DNA from: DASVLX01 sp035552275
Lineage (GTDB): Bacteria > Actinomycetota > Actinomycetes > Mycobacteriales > Pseudonocardiaceae
Assembly (NCBI GenBank): GCA_035552275.1
Contig: DASZLR010000184.1
Coordinates: 1-22,240 of the forward strand
Direction of reading: 5' to 3'
Length of the DNA stretch: 22,240 nucleotides
The notes beneath the pieces are model-generated. The model saw nothing but the letters and a program-made list of their open reading frames with translations, had not been told where the DNA came from and searched no databases. The position numbers and the translations under genes are program-made. Shown in pieces: positions 15,738-22,240 of this stretch (positions are counted from its first letter, which is position 1; every line of letters starts with the position of its first letter).

Positions 15738-15757
15738 CCGCCCTCCCTTGGGGGCGG
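15738..15757. terminator. Possible bidirectional stem-loop between cwlM and the GNAT-like gene
   Basis: CCGCCC (15738-15743) pairs with GGGCGG (15752-15757) around an eight-base loop, between two convergent genes. Only six base pairs and no U-tract, so the call is tentative. Confidence 0.35.
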
Positions 15758-15812
15758 CCCCGTGGCCAGTCTATCGGCGCAGGTCACGGCAACCAAGGCG
15801 GTACCGCTGGCC

Positions 15813-15840
15813 TGTGGATAACGACGTCGCCTGTGGACAG
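15813..15840. other. Pair of DnaA-box-like 9-mers
   Basis: TGTGGATAA at 15813-15821 is the exact complement of the classic DnaA box TTATCCACA. TGTGGACAG at 15832-15840 is the complement of CTGTCCACA, one base from the actinobacterial preferred TTGTCCACA. They are in the same orientation, 19 bp apart, inside a longer direct repeat GCCTGTGGA. They lie in the convergent cwlM/GNAT gap. Confidence 0.5.
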
Positions 15841-15871
15841 CTTGGGAGCTGTCGGAGCACTGTGTGCTACG

Positions 15872-16513
15872 TCAGGCGCGGCCGAGGCTGGGCACGGGGG
15901 CGGCCGGGGCCGTGGTGACGGTGACCGAACCGAGCAGTCGTTCCAGGGCCGCTTCGACGTCCTCTTTCCAGGACAGCGCGGTGCGCAGCTCCAGCCGCAA
16001 CCGAGGCCACCGGGCGTGCGGGCGGACCGTCTTGAAGCCGACCGACCGCAGGAAATCGGCGGGGATCACACAGGTGGAGTCCGGTTCGGGCGCGGCGTCG
16101 CCGAACGCCTCGATGGCCTTCACCCCGCGCCTGGTGAGGTCCTCGGCCACCTCCTGCACCAGCAGTCGGCCCAGCCCGACGCCGCCGAACTCGGGCAGCA
16201 CCCGCAGCGCGGTGAGCAGCACGGCGTCCGCGCTGACCGGCCCGGTCGGGAACGCCGCCGCCCGGGGCACGGCGCTGGGCGGCGCGTACAGCGCGTATCC
16301 GGCGGGCACGTCGTCCACGTAGCCCAGCCGGCCACAGGAACCCCAGTCCAGCAGCACGCTGGACACCCAGGCTTCCTTCTCGAAGTCGGTCTGGCCGTAC
16401 TCCTCGGCGTCCTCCCGCAGGTGCGGCGCGAGTTCCCAGAACACGCAGTGCCGACACCGCTTGGGTAGGTGTTCGAGGTTGTCCAGCGTGACGCCGACCA
16501 CGCGTCGCGACAC
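15872..16513 (-). CDS. GNAT-like acetyltransferase (Rv3916c-type)
   Basis: 213 residues from the GTG at 16513, which has GGGAGG four bases upstream; the frame is open 34 codons further without a good site. The N-terminus carries LPKRCRHCVFWE, a CxxC signature shared by this subgroup. The central segment SADAVLLTALRVLPEFGGVGLGRLLVQEV has the acetyl-CoA-binding Q/RxxGxG/A-type loop (quoted here as part of the helix region), followed by the expected Glu-rich strand. The family transfers acetyl groups from acetyl-CoA, but the acceptor is unknown. Its place between cwlM and the par genes matches Rv3916c. It converges with cwlM and diverges from the aminotransferase gene. Confidence 0.75.
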   Translation of the reverse strand: MSRRVVGVTLDNLEHLPKRCRHCVFWELAPHLREDAEEYGQTDFEKEAWVSSVLLDWGSCGRLGYVDDVPAGYALYAPPSAVPRAAAFPTGPVSADAVLLTALRVLPEFGGVGLGRLLVQEVAEDLTRRGVKAIEAFGDAAPEPDSTCVIPADFLRSVGFKTVRPHARWPRLRLELRTALSWKEDVEAALERLLGSVTVTTAPAAPVPSLGRA

Positions 16514-16578
16514 CTGACCTCCCGCGCCCTCCGCAGACAGTGACAGCCACTCAAGCGACACCGCGAACGACCAGACCG

Positions 16579-16584
16579 AGCATA
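16579..16584 (-). promoter_or_regulatory. Putative -10 element for the GNAT-like gene (TATGCT)
   Basis: TATGCT on the - strand fits TANNNT well and would give a leader of about 60 bases. The -35 position is poor (TTCCGA). Confidence 0.35.
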
Positions 16585-16634
16585 GGCCGATGTGATCGTC
16601 GTCGGAAGGTGACAAGACACACCGGCACGGCGGT

Positions 16635-16640
16635 TACACT
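16635..16640 (+). promoter_or_regulatory. Putative -10 element for the aminotransferase gene (TACACT)
   Basis: TACACT fits TANNNT; GTGACA lies 20 bases upstream, slightly far for a -35. It is the best candidate in the 195-bp divergent gap. Confidence 0.3.
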
Positions 16641-16708
16641 CGATCGACCTACGCCCACACTCGACCGAGCCACGAGACACGTCACGTGAGCTGACGGAGC
16701 GCAGTCAG

Positions 16709-18037
16709 ATGACCGTACCCGGCCACCAGCCCGCCCGCGTCGGTGACACCACCGAACGCAGCCTCGACCCGCATCTCCGGCGGTACGCGGCACGCGCGGC
16801 GGGCATGACGGCGTCCGAGGTGCGGGCGCTGTTCTCGGTGGCCAGCCGGCCCGAGGTGGTCTCGTTGGCCGGGGGGATGCCCAATCTGGCCGCCCTGCCG
16901 CTGGACTCGCTGTCGGCCGAAATCGGCGAGCTGATCAGGGATGACGGGCTGGTCGCGCTGCAGTACGGGTCCGCGCACGGCGTGCCCGCGCTGCGCGAGC
17001 AGATCTGCGAGATCATGGCCATGGAGGGCATCTCCGGCCACCCGGACGACGTGGTGGTGACCGTCGGCTCGCAGATGGGCCTGGACATGGTCACCCGGAT
17101 CTTCTGCGATCCCGGCGATGTGGTGCTCGCCGAGGGACCGTCCTATGTCGGCGCGCTGAGCACCTTCGCCGCCTATCAGGCGCAGGTCGTGCACGTCGCG
17201 ATGGACGACGACGGGCTCGTCCCGGAGGCGCTGCGAGAGGCGCTCGCCGCCGTGTCGCGAGCCGGCCAGCGCGCGAAGTTCCTGTACACGGTGCCGAATT
17301 TCCACAACCCGGCCGGGGTGACCCTGGCGGTCTCCAGACGCGCCGAGATCCTGGACATCTGCGCCGACAACGGGGTGCTGGTGATCGAGGACAACCCGTA
17401 CGGGCTACTCGGCTTCGACGGCCAGACCTATCCGGCGCTGCGCTCGATGGATCGGGACAACGTCGTCTACCTCGGCTCGTTCTCCAAGACGTTCGCGCCC
17501 GGCATTCGGGTCGGCTGGGTGCTCGCGCCGCACGCGGTGCGGGAGAAGCTGATGTTGGCGATCGAGGCGGCGACGCTGTGCCCGCCGCCGCTGAACCAGA
17601 TGATCGTCAGCCGCTACCTGGCCACCCACGACTGGAAGGGCCAGATCAAGACCTACCGCGAGCTGTACCGGGAGCGGCGGGACGCCATGCTGGTCGCGCT
17701 GGACCAGCACATGCCGGCCGGCTGCCAGTGGACCAAGCCCGACGGCGGCTTCTACGTGTGGCTCACCGTGCCAGAGGGCATCGACACCAAGGCGATGCTG
17801 CCGCGGGCGGTCACCGCCCGGGTGGCTTACGTCTCCGGCACCGGGTTCTACGCCGACCAGCTCGGCAGCCGGCAGATGCGACTGTCGTTCTGCTACCCGA
17901 CCCCGGAGCGGATCAGGGAGGGCGTGCGCCGGCTGGCCAACGTGCTCTCCGCCGAAATGGACCTGTACCGGACGTTCGGCCCGGCGGCTCGGCGGATGGT
18001 GACGGGGCCGCAGTCGCCGTCGCCGGACACCGCGTAG
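16709..18037 (+). CDS. PLP-dependent aminotransferase, class I/II (2-aminoadipate / MocR-like fold)
   Basis: 442 residues. A fold-type I aminotransferase with the PLP lysine Lys260 in SFSKTFAPGIRVGW. Other family segments are VSLAGGMPN near the start, VTVGSQMGLDMV for cofactor phosphate binding, YTVPNFHNPAGVTL with the PLP-contacting Asn, VIEDNPYG with the Asp facing the pyridine nitrogen, and MRLSFCYP with the substrate-carboxylate Arg. There is no GntR DNA-binding domain in front, so it is an enzyme rather than a MocR regulator. The likely donor class is 2-aminoadipate, aromatic or branched amino acids; the actual substrate cannot be told. ATG at 16709, ACGGAG upstream. It is followed 71 bp downstream by a Ddl homologue. 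This gene is not in the M. tuberculosis version of the block. Confidence 0.9.
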   Translation: MTVPGHQPARVGDTTERSLDPHLRRYAARAAGMTASEVRALFSVASRPEVVSLAGGMPNLAALPLDSLSAEIGELIRDDGLVALQYGSAHGVPALREQICEIMAMEGISGHPDDVVVTVGSQMGLDMVTRIFCDPGDVVLAEGPSYVGALSTFAAYQAQVVHVAMDDDGLVPEALREALAAVSRAGQRAKFLYTVPNFHNPAGVTLAVSRRAEILDICADNGVLVIEDNPYGLLGFDGQTYPALRSMDRDNVVYLGSFSKTFAPGIRVGWVLAPHAVREKLMLAIEAATLCPPPLNQMIVSRYLATHDWKGQIKTYRELYRERRDAMLVALDQHMPAGCQWTKPDGGFYVWLTVPEGIDTKAMLPRAVTARVAYVSGTGFYADQLGSRQMRLSFCYPTPERIREGVRRLANVLSAEMDLYRTFGPAARRMVTGPQSPSPDTA

Positions 18038-18040
18038 CCT

Positions 18041-18070
18041 TTGTTTTCCTGACCTTTCGGCCGTTACGTT
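18041..18070 (+). promoter_or_regulatory. Putative housekeeping promoter for the Ddl homologue (TTGTTT-N18-TACGTT)
   Basis: TTGTTT at 18041-18046 and TACGTT at 18065-18070 with an 18-base spacer resemble a sigma-70-type promoter. Transcription would start near 18077, about 30 bases before the TTG start codon. The gap is locally less GC-rich than its surroundings. Confidence 0.45.
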
Positions 18071-18108
18071 CCGGCGTTTGACCTGGCGAAGCCAAGGAGT
18101 CTGCGAGC

Positions 18109-19071
18109 TTGTCCGATCGCTGTGTCGCCGTGCTGTCCGGCGGTCTGTCCCATGAGCGCGAGGTGTCGTTGCGGTCCGGGCGGCGGCTGTCGGCCGCCCT
18201 GCGCGGCGTTGGCCTGACGGTGGACGAATGGGACGCCGACGCCCATCTGCTGCCCAGGCTGCGCGATCAGCCCCCGGACGCGGTGCTGGTGGCGCTGCAC
18301 GGCGGCGAGGGGGAGAACGGCTCGATCCAGAACGTGCTGGAACTGCTGGACGTGCCCTACGTCGGCACCGACCCGCGAGCCTGCCGACGCGCGTGGGACA
18401 AGCCGACCGCGAAGGCGGAGCTGGCCCGAGCCGGACTGGCCACGCCGGACTGGGTTGTGTTGCCGCACAGCACTTTCCGCGAACTGGGCGCGCAGGCGGT
18501 GCTGGAGGCCATGGTGCACCGGCTGGGGCTGCCGCTGATCCTCAAGCCGGATCAGGGCGGTTCCGCGCTGGGCACCCAGGTCGTGCACGAGGCCCCCGAG
18601 CTGCCGGCGGCCATGGTCGGCTGCCTCGCCTACGGCGACACGGTGCTGGCCGAGCGGTTCGTCTCCGGCGTCGAGGTCGCGGTCAGCGTGGTGGACGGGC
18701 CGGACGGGCCGGAAGCCCTGCCGGCGGTGGAGATCACGGCGGCCGGCAACGGAAGCGGCGTGTACGACTACACCGCCCGGTACACCGCCGGCCTGACCGA
18801 ATTCCACGCCCCGGCCCGGCTGGACCCGGCCGCGGCCACAGCGGTCGCCGAGCTCGCGGTGGCCGCGCACCGGCTGCTCGGGCTGCGCGACGTCTCCCGG
18901 ACCGACGCCATTGTCGAAGCCGACGGCACCGTGCAGTTCCTGGAAGTCAACGTCTCGCCGGGGCTCACCGAAACGTCGCTGCTGCCGATGGCGGTGGAGG
19001 CCGCCGGCCATTCGCTCGGCGAGGTGTTCGCCGGGCTGGTCGAGCGTGCGGTGGCCCGGCGAGCCGGCTAG
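18109..19071 (+). CDS. D-alanine-D-alanine ligase family protein (ATP-grasp)
   Basis: 320 residues, TTG start at 18109 supported by AAGGAG nine bases upstream. Family signatures are in order: GGLSHEREVSLRSG near the N-terminus, LHGGEGENGSIQ, the ATP-binding KPDQGGSALGT, YDYTARYTAG in the active-site loop, SRTDAIV, and EVNVSPGLTETSLLP with the metal-binding Glu/Asn. The family joins two D-amino acids with ATP to form the peptidoglycan stem dipeptide. The loop keeps the catalytic Tyr but has Arg where many Ddl enzymes have Lys (YDYxxKY). Actinobacteria normally carry their main ddl elsewhere, so this may be a second enzyme with D-Ala-D-Ala or related specificity. It converges with parB. Confidence 0.88.
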   Translation: MSDRCVAVLSGGLSHEREVSLRSGRRLSAALRGVGLTVDEWDADAHLLPRLRDQPPDAVLVALHGGEGENGSIQNVLELLDVPYVGTDPRACRRAWDKPTAKAELARAGLATPDWVVLPHSTFRELGAQAVLEAMVHRLGLPLILKPDQGGSALGTQVVHEAPELPAAMVGCLAYGDTVLAERFVSGVEVAVSVVDGPDGPEALPAVEITAAGNGSGVYDYTARYTAGLTEFHAPARLDPAAATAVAELAVAAHRLLGLRDVSRTDAIVEADGTVQFLEVNVSPGLTETSLLPMAVEAAGHSLGEVFAGLVERAVARRAG

Positions 19072-19141
19072 AGCCGGTCAGCCGATCACCCGGAGTCCGT
19101 CACCGTGACAAAAGTGGCCGGTGTGTCTGGACCTTCGTTGA

Positions 19142-20110
19142 TCACGCCGATATCGGCCCGTCCGCCGACATCAACTTGACGATCCGCTCCAGGTCGTCCA
19201 CCGAGGCGAACTCGACCACGATCCGCCCCTTGCGCCGGCCCAGTTCGACCTTGACCCGGGTGTCGAAACTGTCCGACAGCCGGTCCGCCAGATCCTGAAG
19301 GCCCGGCGCCTGCAACTGCTTGCGTGGCGGCGTCTTCGGCTTGCGGCTGGGCTCGGACTTGGCGAGCGTCACCGCTTCCTCGGTCGCCCGAACCGACATG
19401 CCCTCAGCGACGATCCGGGTGGCCAGGTCCTCCTGCGCGTCGGCTTCGTCCAGGCCGAGCAGGGCGCGGGCGTGACCGGCGGACAGCACCCCGGCCGCGA
19501 CCCGGCGCTGCACCGGGACCGGTAGCTTGAGCAACCGGATCATGTTGGTGATCACCGGCCGGCTGCGGCCGATTCGACCGGCCAGTTCCTCGTGGGTGAC
19601 GCCGAACTCGTCCAGCAGCTGCTGATACGCGGCCGCCTCTTCCAGCGGGTTGAGCTGGACCCGGTGAATGTTCTCCAGGAGCGCGTCGCGCAGCATCGCG
19701 TCATCGGTGGTGCGCCGCACGATCGCCGGAATGACGTCCAGGCCGGCACGTTGGGACGCCCGCCACCGACGCTCGCCCATGACCAGCTCGTACCGGTCGT
19801 CGCCGAGCTCGCGGACCACGATCGGCTGCAACAGACCGAACTCTTGGATGGAGTGCTCAAGTTCGGCCAGGGCGTCGTCATCGAAGACCTGGCGGGGCTG
19901 CTTGGGATTGGGTGCGATGGCATCGACCGGCACCTCACGGTAAATGGCTCCGGCCACCGCGTTCCGATGGTCGACCACGATGGCGGTGTTGGCCATCAGC
20001 CCACCAGAAGGAGCGGGGATCGTGTCGACCCCGCCCGGCACGCCCGGTGGCGGGCCGCTGGGAATCAGGGCCGCCAGACCTCGGCCGAGCCCACCCTTAC
20101 GTTCCGTCAT
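19142..20110 (-). CDS. parB: Chromosome partitioning protein ParB
   Basis: 322 residues. ParB binds parS, spreads along DNA as a CTP-dependent clamp and loads the segregation machinery. Visible parts: basic N-terminal ParA-contact segment (KGGLGRGLAALIP), the ParB/Srx CTP-binding domain with NPKQPRQVF (~68-76) and GERRWRA (~111-117), a helix-turn-helix that reads parS (~165-196, GVTHEELAGRIGRSRPVITN), and a C-terminal dimerisation segment (~285-322). ATG at 20110 overlaps the parA stop (ATGA), and GAGGGG lies seven bases upstream inside parA, so the two are translationally coupled. Confidence 0.97.
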   Translation of the reverse strand: MTERKGGLGRGLAALIPSGPPPGVPGGVDTIPAPSGGLMANTAIVVDHRNAVAGAIYREVPVDAIAPNPKQPRQVFDDDALAELEHSIQEFGLLQPIVVRELGDDRYELVMGERRWRASQRAGLDVIPAIVRRTTDDAMLRDALLENIHRVQLNPLEEAAAYQQLLDEFGVTHEELAGRIGRSRPVITNMIRLLKLPVPVQRRVAAGVLSAGHARALLGLDEADAQEDLATRIVAEGMSVRATEEAVTLAKSEPSRKPKTPPRKQLQAPGLQDLADRLSDSFDTRVKVELGRRKGRIVVEFASVDDLERIVKLMSADGPISA

Positions 20111-21021
20111 GGCCTGCCCCTCACCGCTCCACGCTCCGCGACTTCCCGTGCCGCGTCAAGATAACTCATCGCACCTCGCGAGCCCGGGTCGTAGGCCAGC
20201 ACGGTCTGGCCGAAGCCCGGCGCCTCGGACACCTTGACGCTGCGCGGAACGACCGTCTTCAGCACCGTGTCGCCGAAGTGGCTCCGAACCTCGGCGGTCA
20301 CCTGATCGGCGAGCTTGGTCCGGCCGTCGTACATGGTGAGCAGGATGGTCGACACATCGAGCGTCGGATTCAGGTGGGCCTGCACCAGTTCGATGTTCCG
20401 CAGCAACTGCCCCAGCCCCTCCAGCGCGTAGTACTCGCACTGGATCGGGATCAGCACCTCCTGCGCGGCGACCAACGCGTTGACGGTCAGCAGGCCGAGC
20501 GAGGGCGGGCAGTCGATGAACACGTAGTCCGGGCGAATCTGGTCCAGTGCCTCGGACGTCAACGCCTCTTTGAGCCGCGCCTCGCGAGTCGCCATCGAGA
20601 CCAGCTCGATCTCCGCACCGGCCAGGTCGATCGTCGCCGGCACGCCGTACAGATTGGGCGACTGGTCGCTGACCTGCACCGCGTCGACCACCGAGATCTC
20701 GCCGATCAGCACTTCGTACACCGACGGCGTGCCGGACCGGTGCTCGATGCCCAGCGCAGTGCTCGCGTTGCCCTGCGGGTCGAGGTCAATCACCAGCACC
20801 TTCAGCCCGTGCAACGCCAACGCGGCCGCGATGTTCACCGCCGTGGTCGTCTTGCCGACGCCGCCCTTCTGGTTGGCGATGCCGAACACCCGACGCCGGT
20901 AGGGGCGAGGGAAGCGCACCGGGTCCGGGTGCAGCACGCGGGTAGCGCGTTCGGCCTCCTCGGCGATCGGAGTCCACACGCCGCCGCCTTGGGGTCCCGT
21001 CGGTGGGGTCGAGGGATTCAT
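20107..21021 (-). CDS. parA: Chromosome partitioning ATPase ParA
   Basis: 304 residues. The deviant Walker A motif KGGVGKT is at residues 52-58, the A' segment DLDPQGNAS follows, and Walker B is in VFIDCPPSLGLL. It forms ATP-bound dimers on the nucleoid that pull ParB-parS complexes. A Pro/Gly-rich leader of about 40 residues precedes the ATPase. ATG at 21021; AGGAGGT lies about ten bases upstream, a long spacing, and no nearer in-frame start exists. Upstream, a parS site sits within 60 bp of the start codon. Confidence 0.97.
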   Translation of the reverse strand: MNPSTPPTGPQGGGVWTPIAEEAERATRVLHPDPVRFPRPYRRRVFGIANQKGGVGKTTTAVNIAAALALHGLKVLVIDLDPQGNASTALGIEHRSGTPSVYEVLIGEISVVDAVQVSDQSPNLYGVPATIDLAGAEIELVSMATREARLKEALTSEALDQIRPDYVFIDCPPSLGLLTVNALVAAQEVLIPIQCEYYALEGLGQLLRNIELVQAHLNPTLDVSTILLTMYDGRTKLADQVTAEVRSHFGDTVLKTVVPRSVKVSEAPGFGQTVLAYDPGSRGAMSYLDAAREVAERGAVRGRP

Positions 21022-21078
21022 CGGGTGATGTACCTCCTGGGCTCGAATTCAGCCGCCATGCGCGACTGGTGGCTGTGC

Positions 21079-21094
21079 CGTTTCACGTGAAACG
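21079..21094. promoter_or_regulatory. parS site 1 (between rsmG and parA)
   Basis: CGTTTCACGTGAAACG, a perfect 16-bp palindrome with the universal 14-bp core GTTTCACGTGAAAC bound by ParB. It lies in the parA leader region. Confidence 0.95.
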
Positions 21095-21129
21095 TCCGCC
21101 CCGTGCCGATGCGAACGATGCGTCGGCTG

Positions 21130-21837
21130 TTAGCGATCCTTCCGTGTCGAGCGTCGATCGTCACGACCACGCGCCGACTTTTCCTTACGAATCACCACGA
21201 CGGTCGTCGGTGTCGCGAGAACGCCCGCGCCGCACGCGACCACCGACGCCGAAGCACCACCGGCCGCGCGGACCGCATTCGCGTCGCGGGCGAGTTCCTC
21301 CTCGGCACTCGCGCCCTTCAACGCCAGCAACAACCCGTCGGGGCGCAACAGCGGCAGGCACCAGTGGGCCAACTTCGCCAGGGGAGCGACCGCCCGAGCG
21401 GTCCCCACGTCCGCGCCGGTGAGCGACCGCCGAATGTTCGGCTCCTCGGCCCGGCCGCGAATCACCTCGGCGTCCAGATCGAGAGCGTCGATCACTTCGC
21501 TGAGCCAGGCGACCCGCCGCTCCATCGGTTCCACCATGGTGACCCGGACATCCGGTCGGGCGATACTCAGTGGCACGCCCGGCAGGCCGGCTCCGGAACC
21601 GACGTCCAGCACCCGAGCGCCGGCCGGAATCAGCTCGGCGACGGCCACCGAATTGAGCACGTGCCGATCCCACAACCGAGGCAGCTCACGCGGACCGATC
21701 AGGCCGCGCCGCTCGCCGTGCTCCGCCAGGAGACGAACGTACTCGTCCGCGAGCGGGAGCCGAGCGCCGAACAGTTCGACGGCCACGGCCGGGCGTGCGC
21801 CGACCAGCTCCGCCGATCCGGCACTCGCCTCGACCAT
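21130..21837 (-). CDS. rsmG: 16S rRNA (guanine-527-N7) methyltransferase RsmG (GidB)
   Basis: 235 residues from the ATG at 21837, which has AGAGGA eight bases upstream. An in-frame GTG at 21864 lies inside parS site 2 and is less likely. The SAM-binding motif VLDVGSGAGLPGVPLS (~75-90) and the RsmG-typical LPRLWDRHVLNSVAV before it identify the family. The enzyme methylates G527 in the 16S rRNA 530 loop; its loss gives low-level streptomycin resistance in mycobacteria and Streptomyces. The C-terminal ~20 residues are Lys/Arg/Asp-rich. Gene order jag-rsmG-parA-parB is the standard actinobacterial one. Confidence 0.96.
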   Translation of the reverse strand: MVEASAGSAELVGARPAVAVELFGARLPLADEYVRLLAEHGERRGLIGPRELPRLWDRHVLNSVAVAELIPAGARVLDVGSGAGLPGVPLSIARPDVRVTMVEPMERRVAWLSEVIDALDLDAEVIRGRAEEPNIRRSLTGADVGTARAVAPLAKLAHWCLPLLRPDGLLLALKGASAEEELARDANAVRAAGGASASVVACGAGVLATPTTVVVIRKEKSARGRDDRRSTRKDR

Positions 21838-21856
21838 CGATCGATCCTCTGTTCGC

Positions 21857-21872
21857 GGTTTCACGTGAAACG
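21857..21872. promoter_or_regulatory. parS site 2 (upstream of rsmG)
   Basis: GGTTTCACGTGAAACG contains the exact 14-bp core at 21858-21871. It is 20 bp before the rsmG ATG, within the expected leader or promoter. Confidence 0.95.
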
Positions 21873-21875
21873 ACT

Positions 21876-21913
21876 GTCGTCGGACATTCTCTCCGTTGTC
21901 CGAGACCGACGAC
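21876..21913 (-). repeat. Inverted repeat between parS sites 2 and 3
   Basis: CGGACA (21881-21886) pairs with TGTCCG (21897-21902) around ten bases, and the overlapping outer arms GTCGTCGG (21876-21883) and CCGACGAC (21906-21913) are also complementary. It sits in the rsmG leader region; function unknown. Confidence 0.5.
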
Positions 21914-21936
21914 CAACGGGGTCACCGAACAGACAA

Positions 21937-21968
21937 GTGCGGCCCGTTTCACGTGAAACGGGCCGCAC
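21937..21968 (-). terminator. 32-bp perfect palindrome: jag terminator with parS at its centre
   Basis: The half GTGCGGCCCGTTTCAC is followed by its exact reverse complement. On the - strand it begins 20 bases after the jag stop and is followed by TTGTCTGTTC, a moderately T-rich run, as in an intrinsic terminator. Confidence 0.7.
21945..21960. promoter_or_regulatory. parS site 3 (between jag and rsmG)
   Basis: CGTTTCACGTGAAACG, perfect 16-bp palindrome with the exact core, centred on the same axis as the 32-bp palindrome and 88 bp from the centre of site 2. Confidence 0.95.
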
Positions 21969-21988
21969 CGTGGTCGAGTCGAGGATTA

Positions 21989-22240
21989 CTACCGCGTGGA
22001 CACCACCACGCGCCGGCGCGGCTCCTCGCCCTCACTCTCGCTCTGCACGCCCTCCACCGTCGCCACGGCGTCGTGCACGACCTTCCGCTCGAATGGCGTC
22101 ATCGGCTGCAGCTTGACCCGCTCGCCAGTGCGCACCGCCTGCTCGGCCGCGTTTCGACCGAGGGCGGTCAGCTCCTCCCGGCGAGACGCCCGCCAGCCGG
22201 CGATGTCCAGCATCAGCCGGCTCCGGGCACCGGTCTCCTG
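21989..22240 (-). CDS. jag: Jag/KhpB RNA-binding protein, R3H domain end (partial)
   Basis: About 83 C-terminal residues are inside the window; the frame remains open to the right edge. The segment SRREELTALGRNAAEQAVRTG followed by MTPFERKVVHDAV is the R3H domain that ends Jag (KhpB/EloR) proteins. The preceding KH domain would be to the right. These proteins bind RNA and in Gram-positive bacteria affect cell elongation and division. The acidic/Arg tail (EGEEPRRRVVV) is typical of the actinobacterial members. Neighbours yidC, rnpA and rpmH are expected beyond the edge. Confidence 0.9.
   Translation of the reverse strand, partial: QETGARSRLMLDIAGWRASRREELTALGRNAAEQAVRTGERVKLQPMTPFERKVVHDAVATVEGVQSESEGEEPRRRVVVSTR

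Noticed and set aside
19099..19109. GTCACCGTGAC in the Ddl/parB convergent gap as a degenerate parS or terminator
   Set aside because: It has an extra central base and lacks the TTT/AAA flanks of parS, and five base pairs are too few for a terminator.
19912..21090. 392-codon + strand open frame opposite parB and parA
   Set aside because: Arg/His/Gln-rich shadow of two certain genes.
21838..21864. GTG at 21864 as the rsmG start
   Set aside because: The GTG is part of the parS core; the ATG at 21837 has a proper AGAGGA site.

Overview
The window is very GC-rich and actinobacterial. Its gene order is the conserved block that lies beside the chromosome origin in Mycobacterium and its relatives: cca (pcnA), NUDIX hydrolase (mutT4), a large DUF6049-type envelope protein, murJ, a kinase-like protein, sigM, its anti-sigma factor, trxB, trxA, cwlM, a GNAT-like protein, then parB, parA, rsmG and jag on the opposite strand. 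The murJ/pseudokinase split and the two extra genes before parB differ from M. tuberculosis as I recall it and fit a filamentous or Pseudonocardiales-type actinomycete better, but I cannot name the organism. oriC itself (dnaA-dnaN) should lie to the right of the window.

Layout. 1-223: tail of a membrane protein, probably a MFS transporter (+). 187-3381: a secreted chimera of a beta-propeller, ASH-like Ig modules and four LGFP repeats (-), whose 3' end overlaps the MFS tail. 3559-5091: cca (-), divergent from a translationally coupled + strand run: NUDIX (5191), DUF6049-type protein (5721), murJ (7937). A pseudokinase follows (9836), then sigM (11460) with its coupled anti-sigma gene (12086). 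Next come trxB and trxA (13024-14359), closed by a perfect 15-bp stem-loop, and cwlM (14534-15676). A - strand GNAT-like gene converges on cwlM and diverges from a PLP aminotransferase (16709). An ATP-grasp D-Ala-D-Ala ligase homologue follows (18109). From 19142 to the right edge everything is - strand: parB and parA (overlapping ATGA), rsmG, and the R3H end of jag.

How it fits together. The theme is coupling of cell-envelope synthesis, redox homeostasis and chromosome segregation. MurJ (lipid II export), the pseudokinase with an extracellular sugar-binding-like domain, CwlM (regulator of peptidoglycan precursor synthesis in mycobacteria) and the Ddl homologue are envelope functions. SigM with its anti-sigma factor, and the ECF-type promoter in front of trxBA, link them to stress response. 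ParA/ParB and three parS sites provide origin segregation.

Non-coding signals include three 14-bp parS cores (GTTTCACGTGAAAC). One is the centre of a perfect 32-bp palindrome that also looks like the jag terminator. A pair of DnaA-box-like 9-mers lies in the cwlM/GNAT gap. An ECF-type promoter and GTGCA direct repeats precede trxB. Leaderless or near-leaderless -10 elements sit at cca, the NUDIX gene and sigM. No gene-free stretch exceeds 200 bp. I saw no rRNA, tRNA, CRISPR array, insertion sequence or prophage. The block is mostly conserved core genome; I do not see a clear novel multi-gene system, and the most unusual items are the parS-terminator palindrome, the aminotransferase/Ddl pair and the LGFP chimera.
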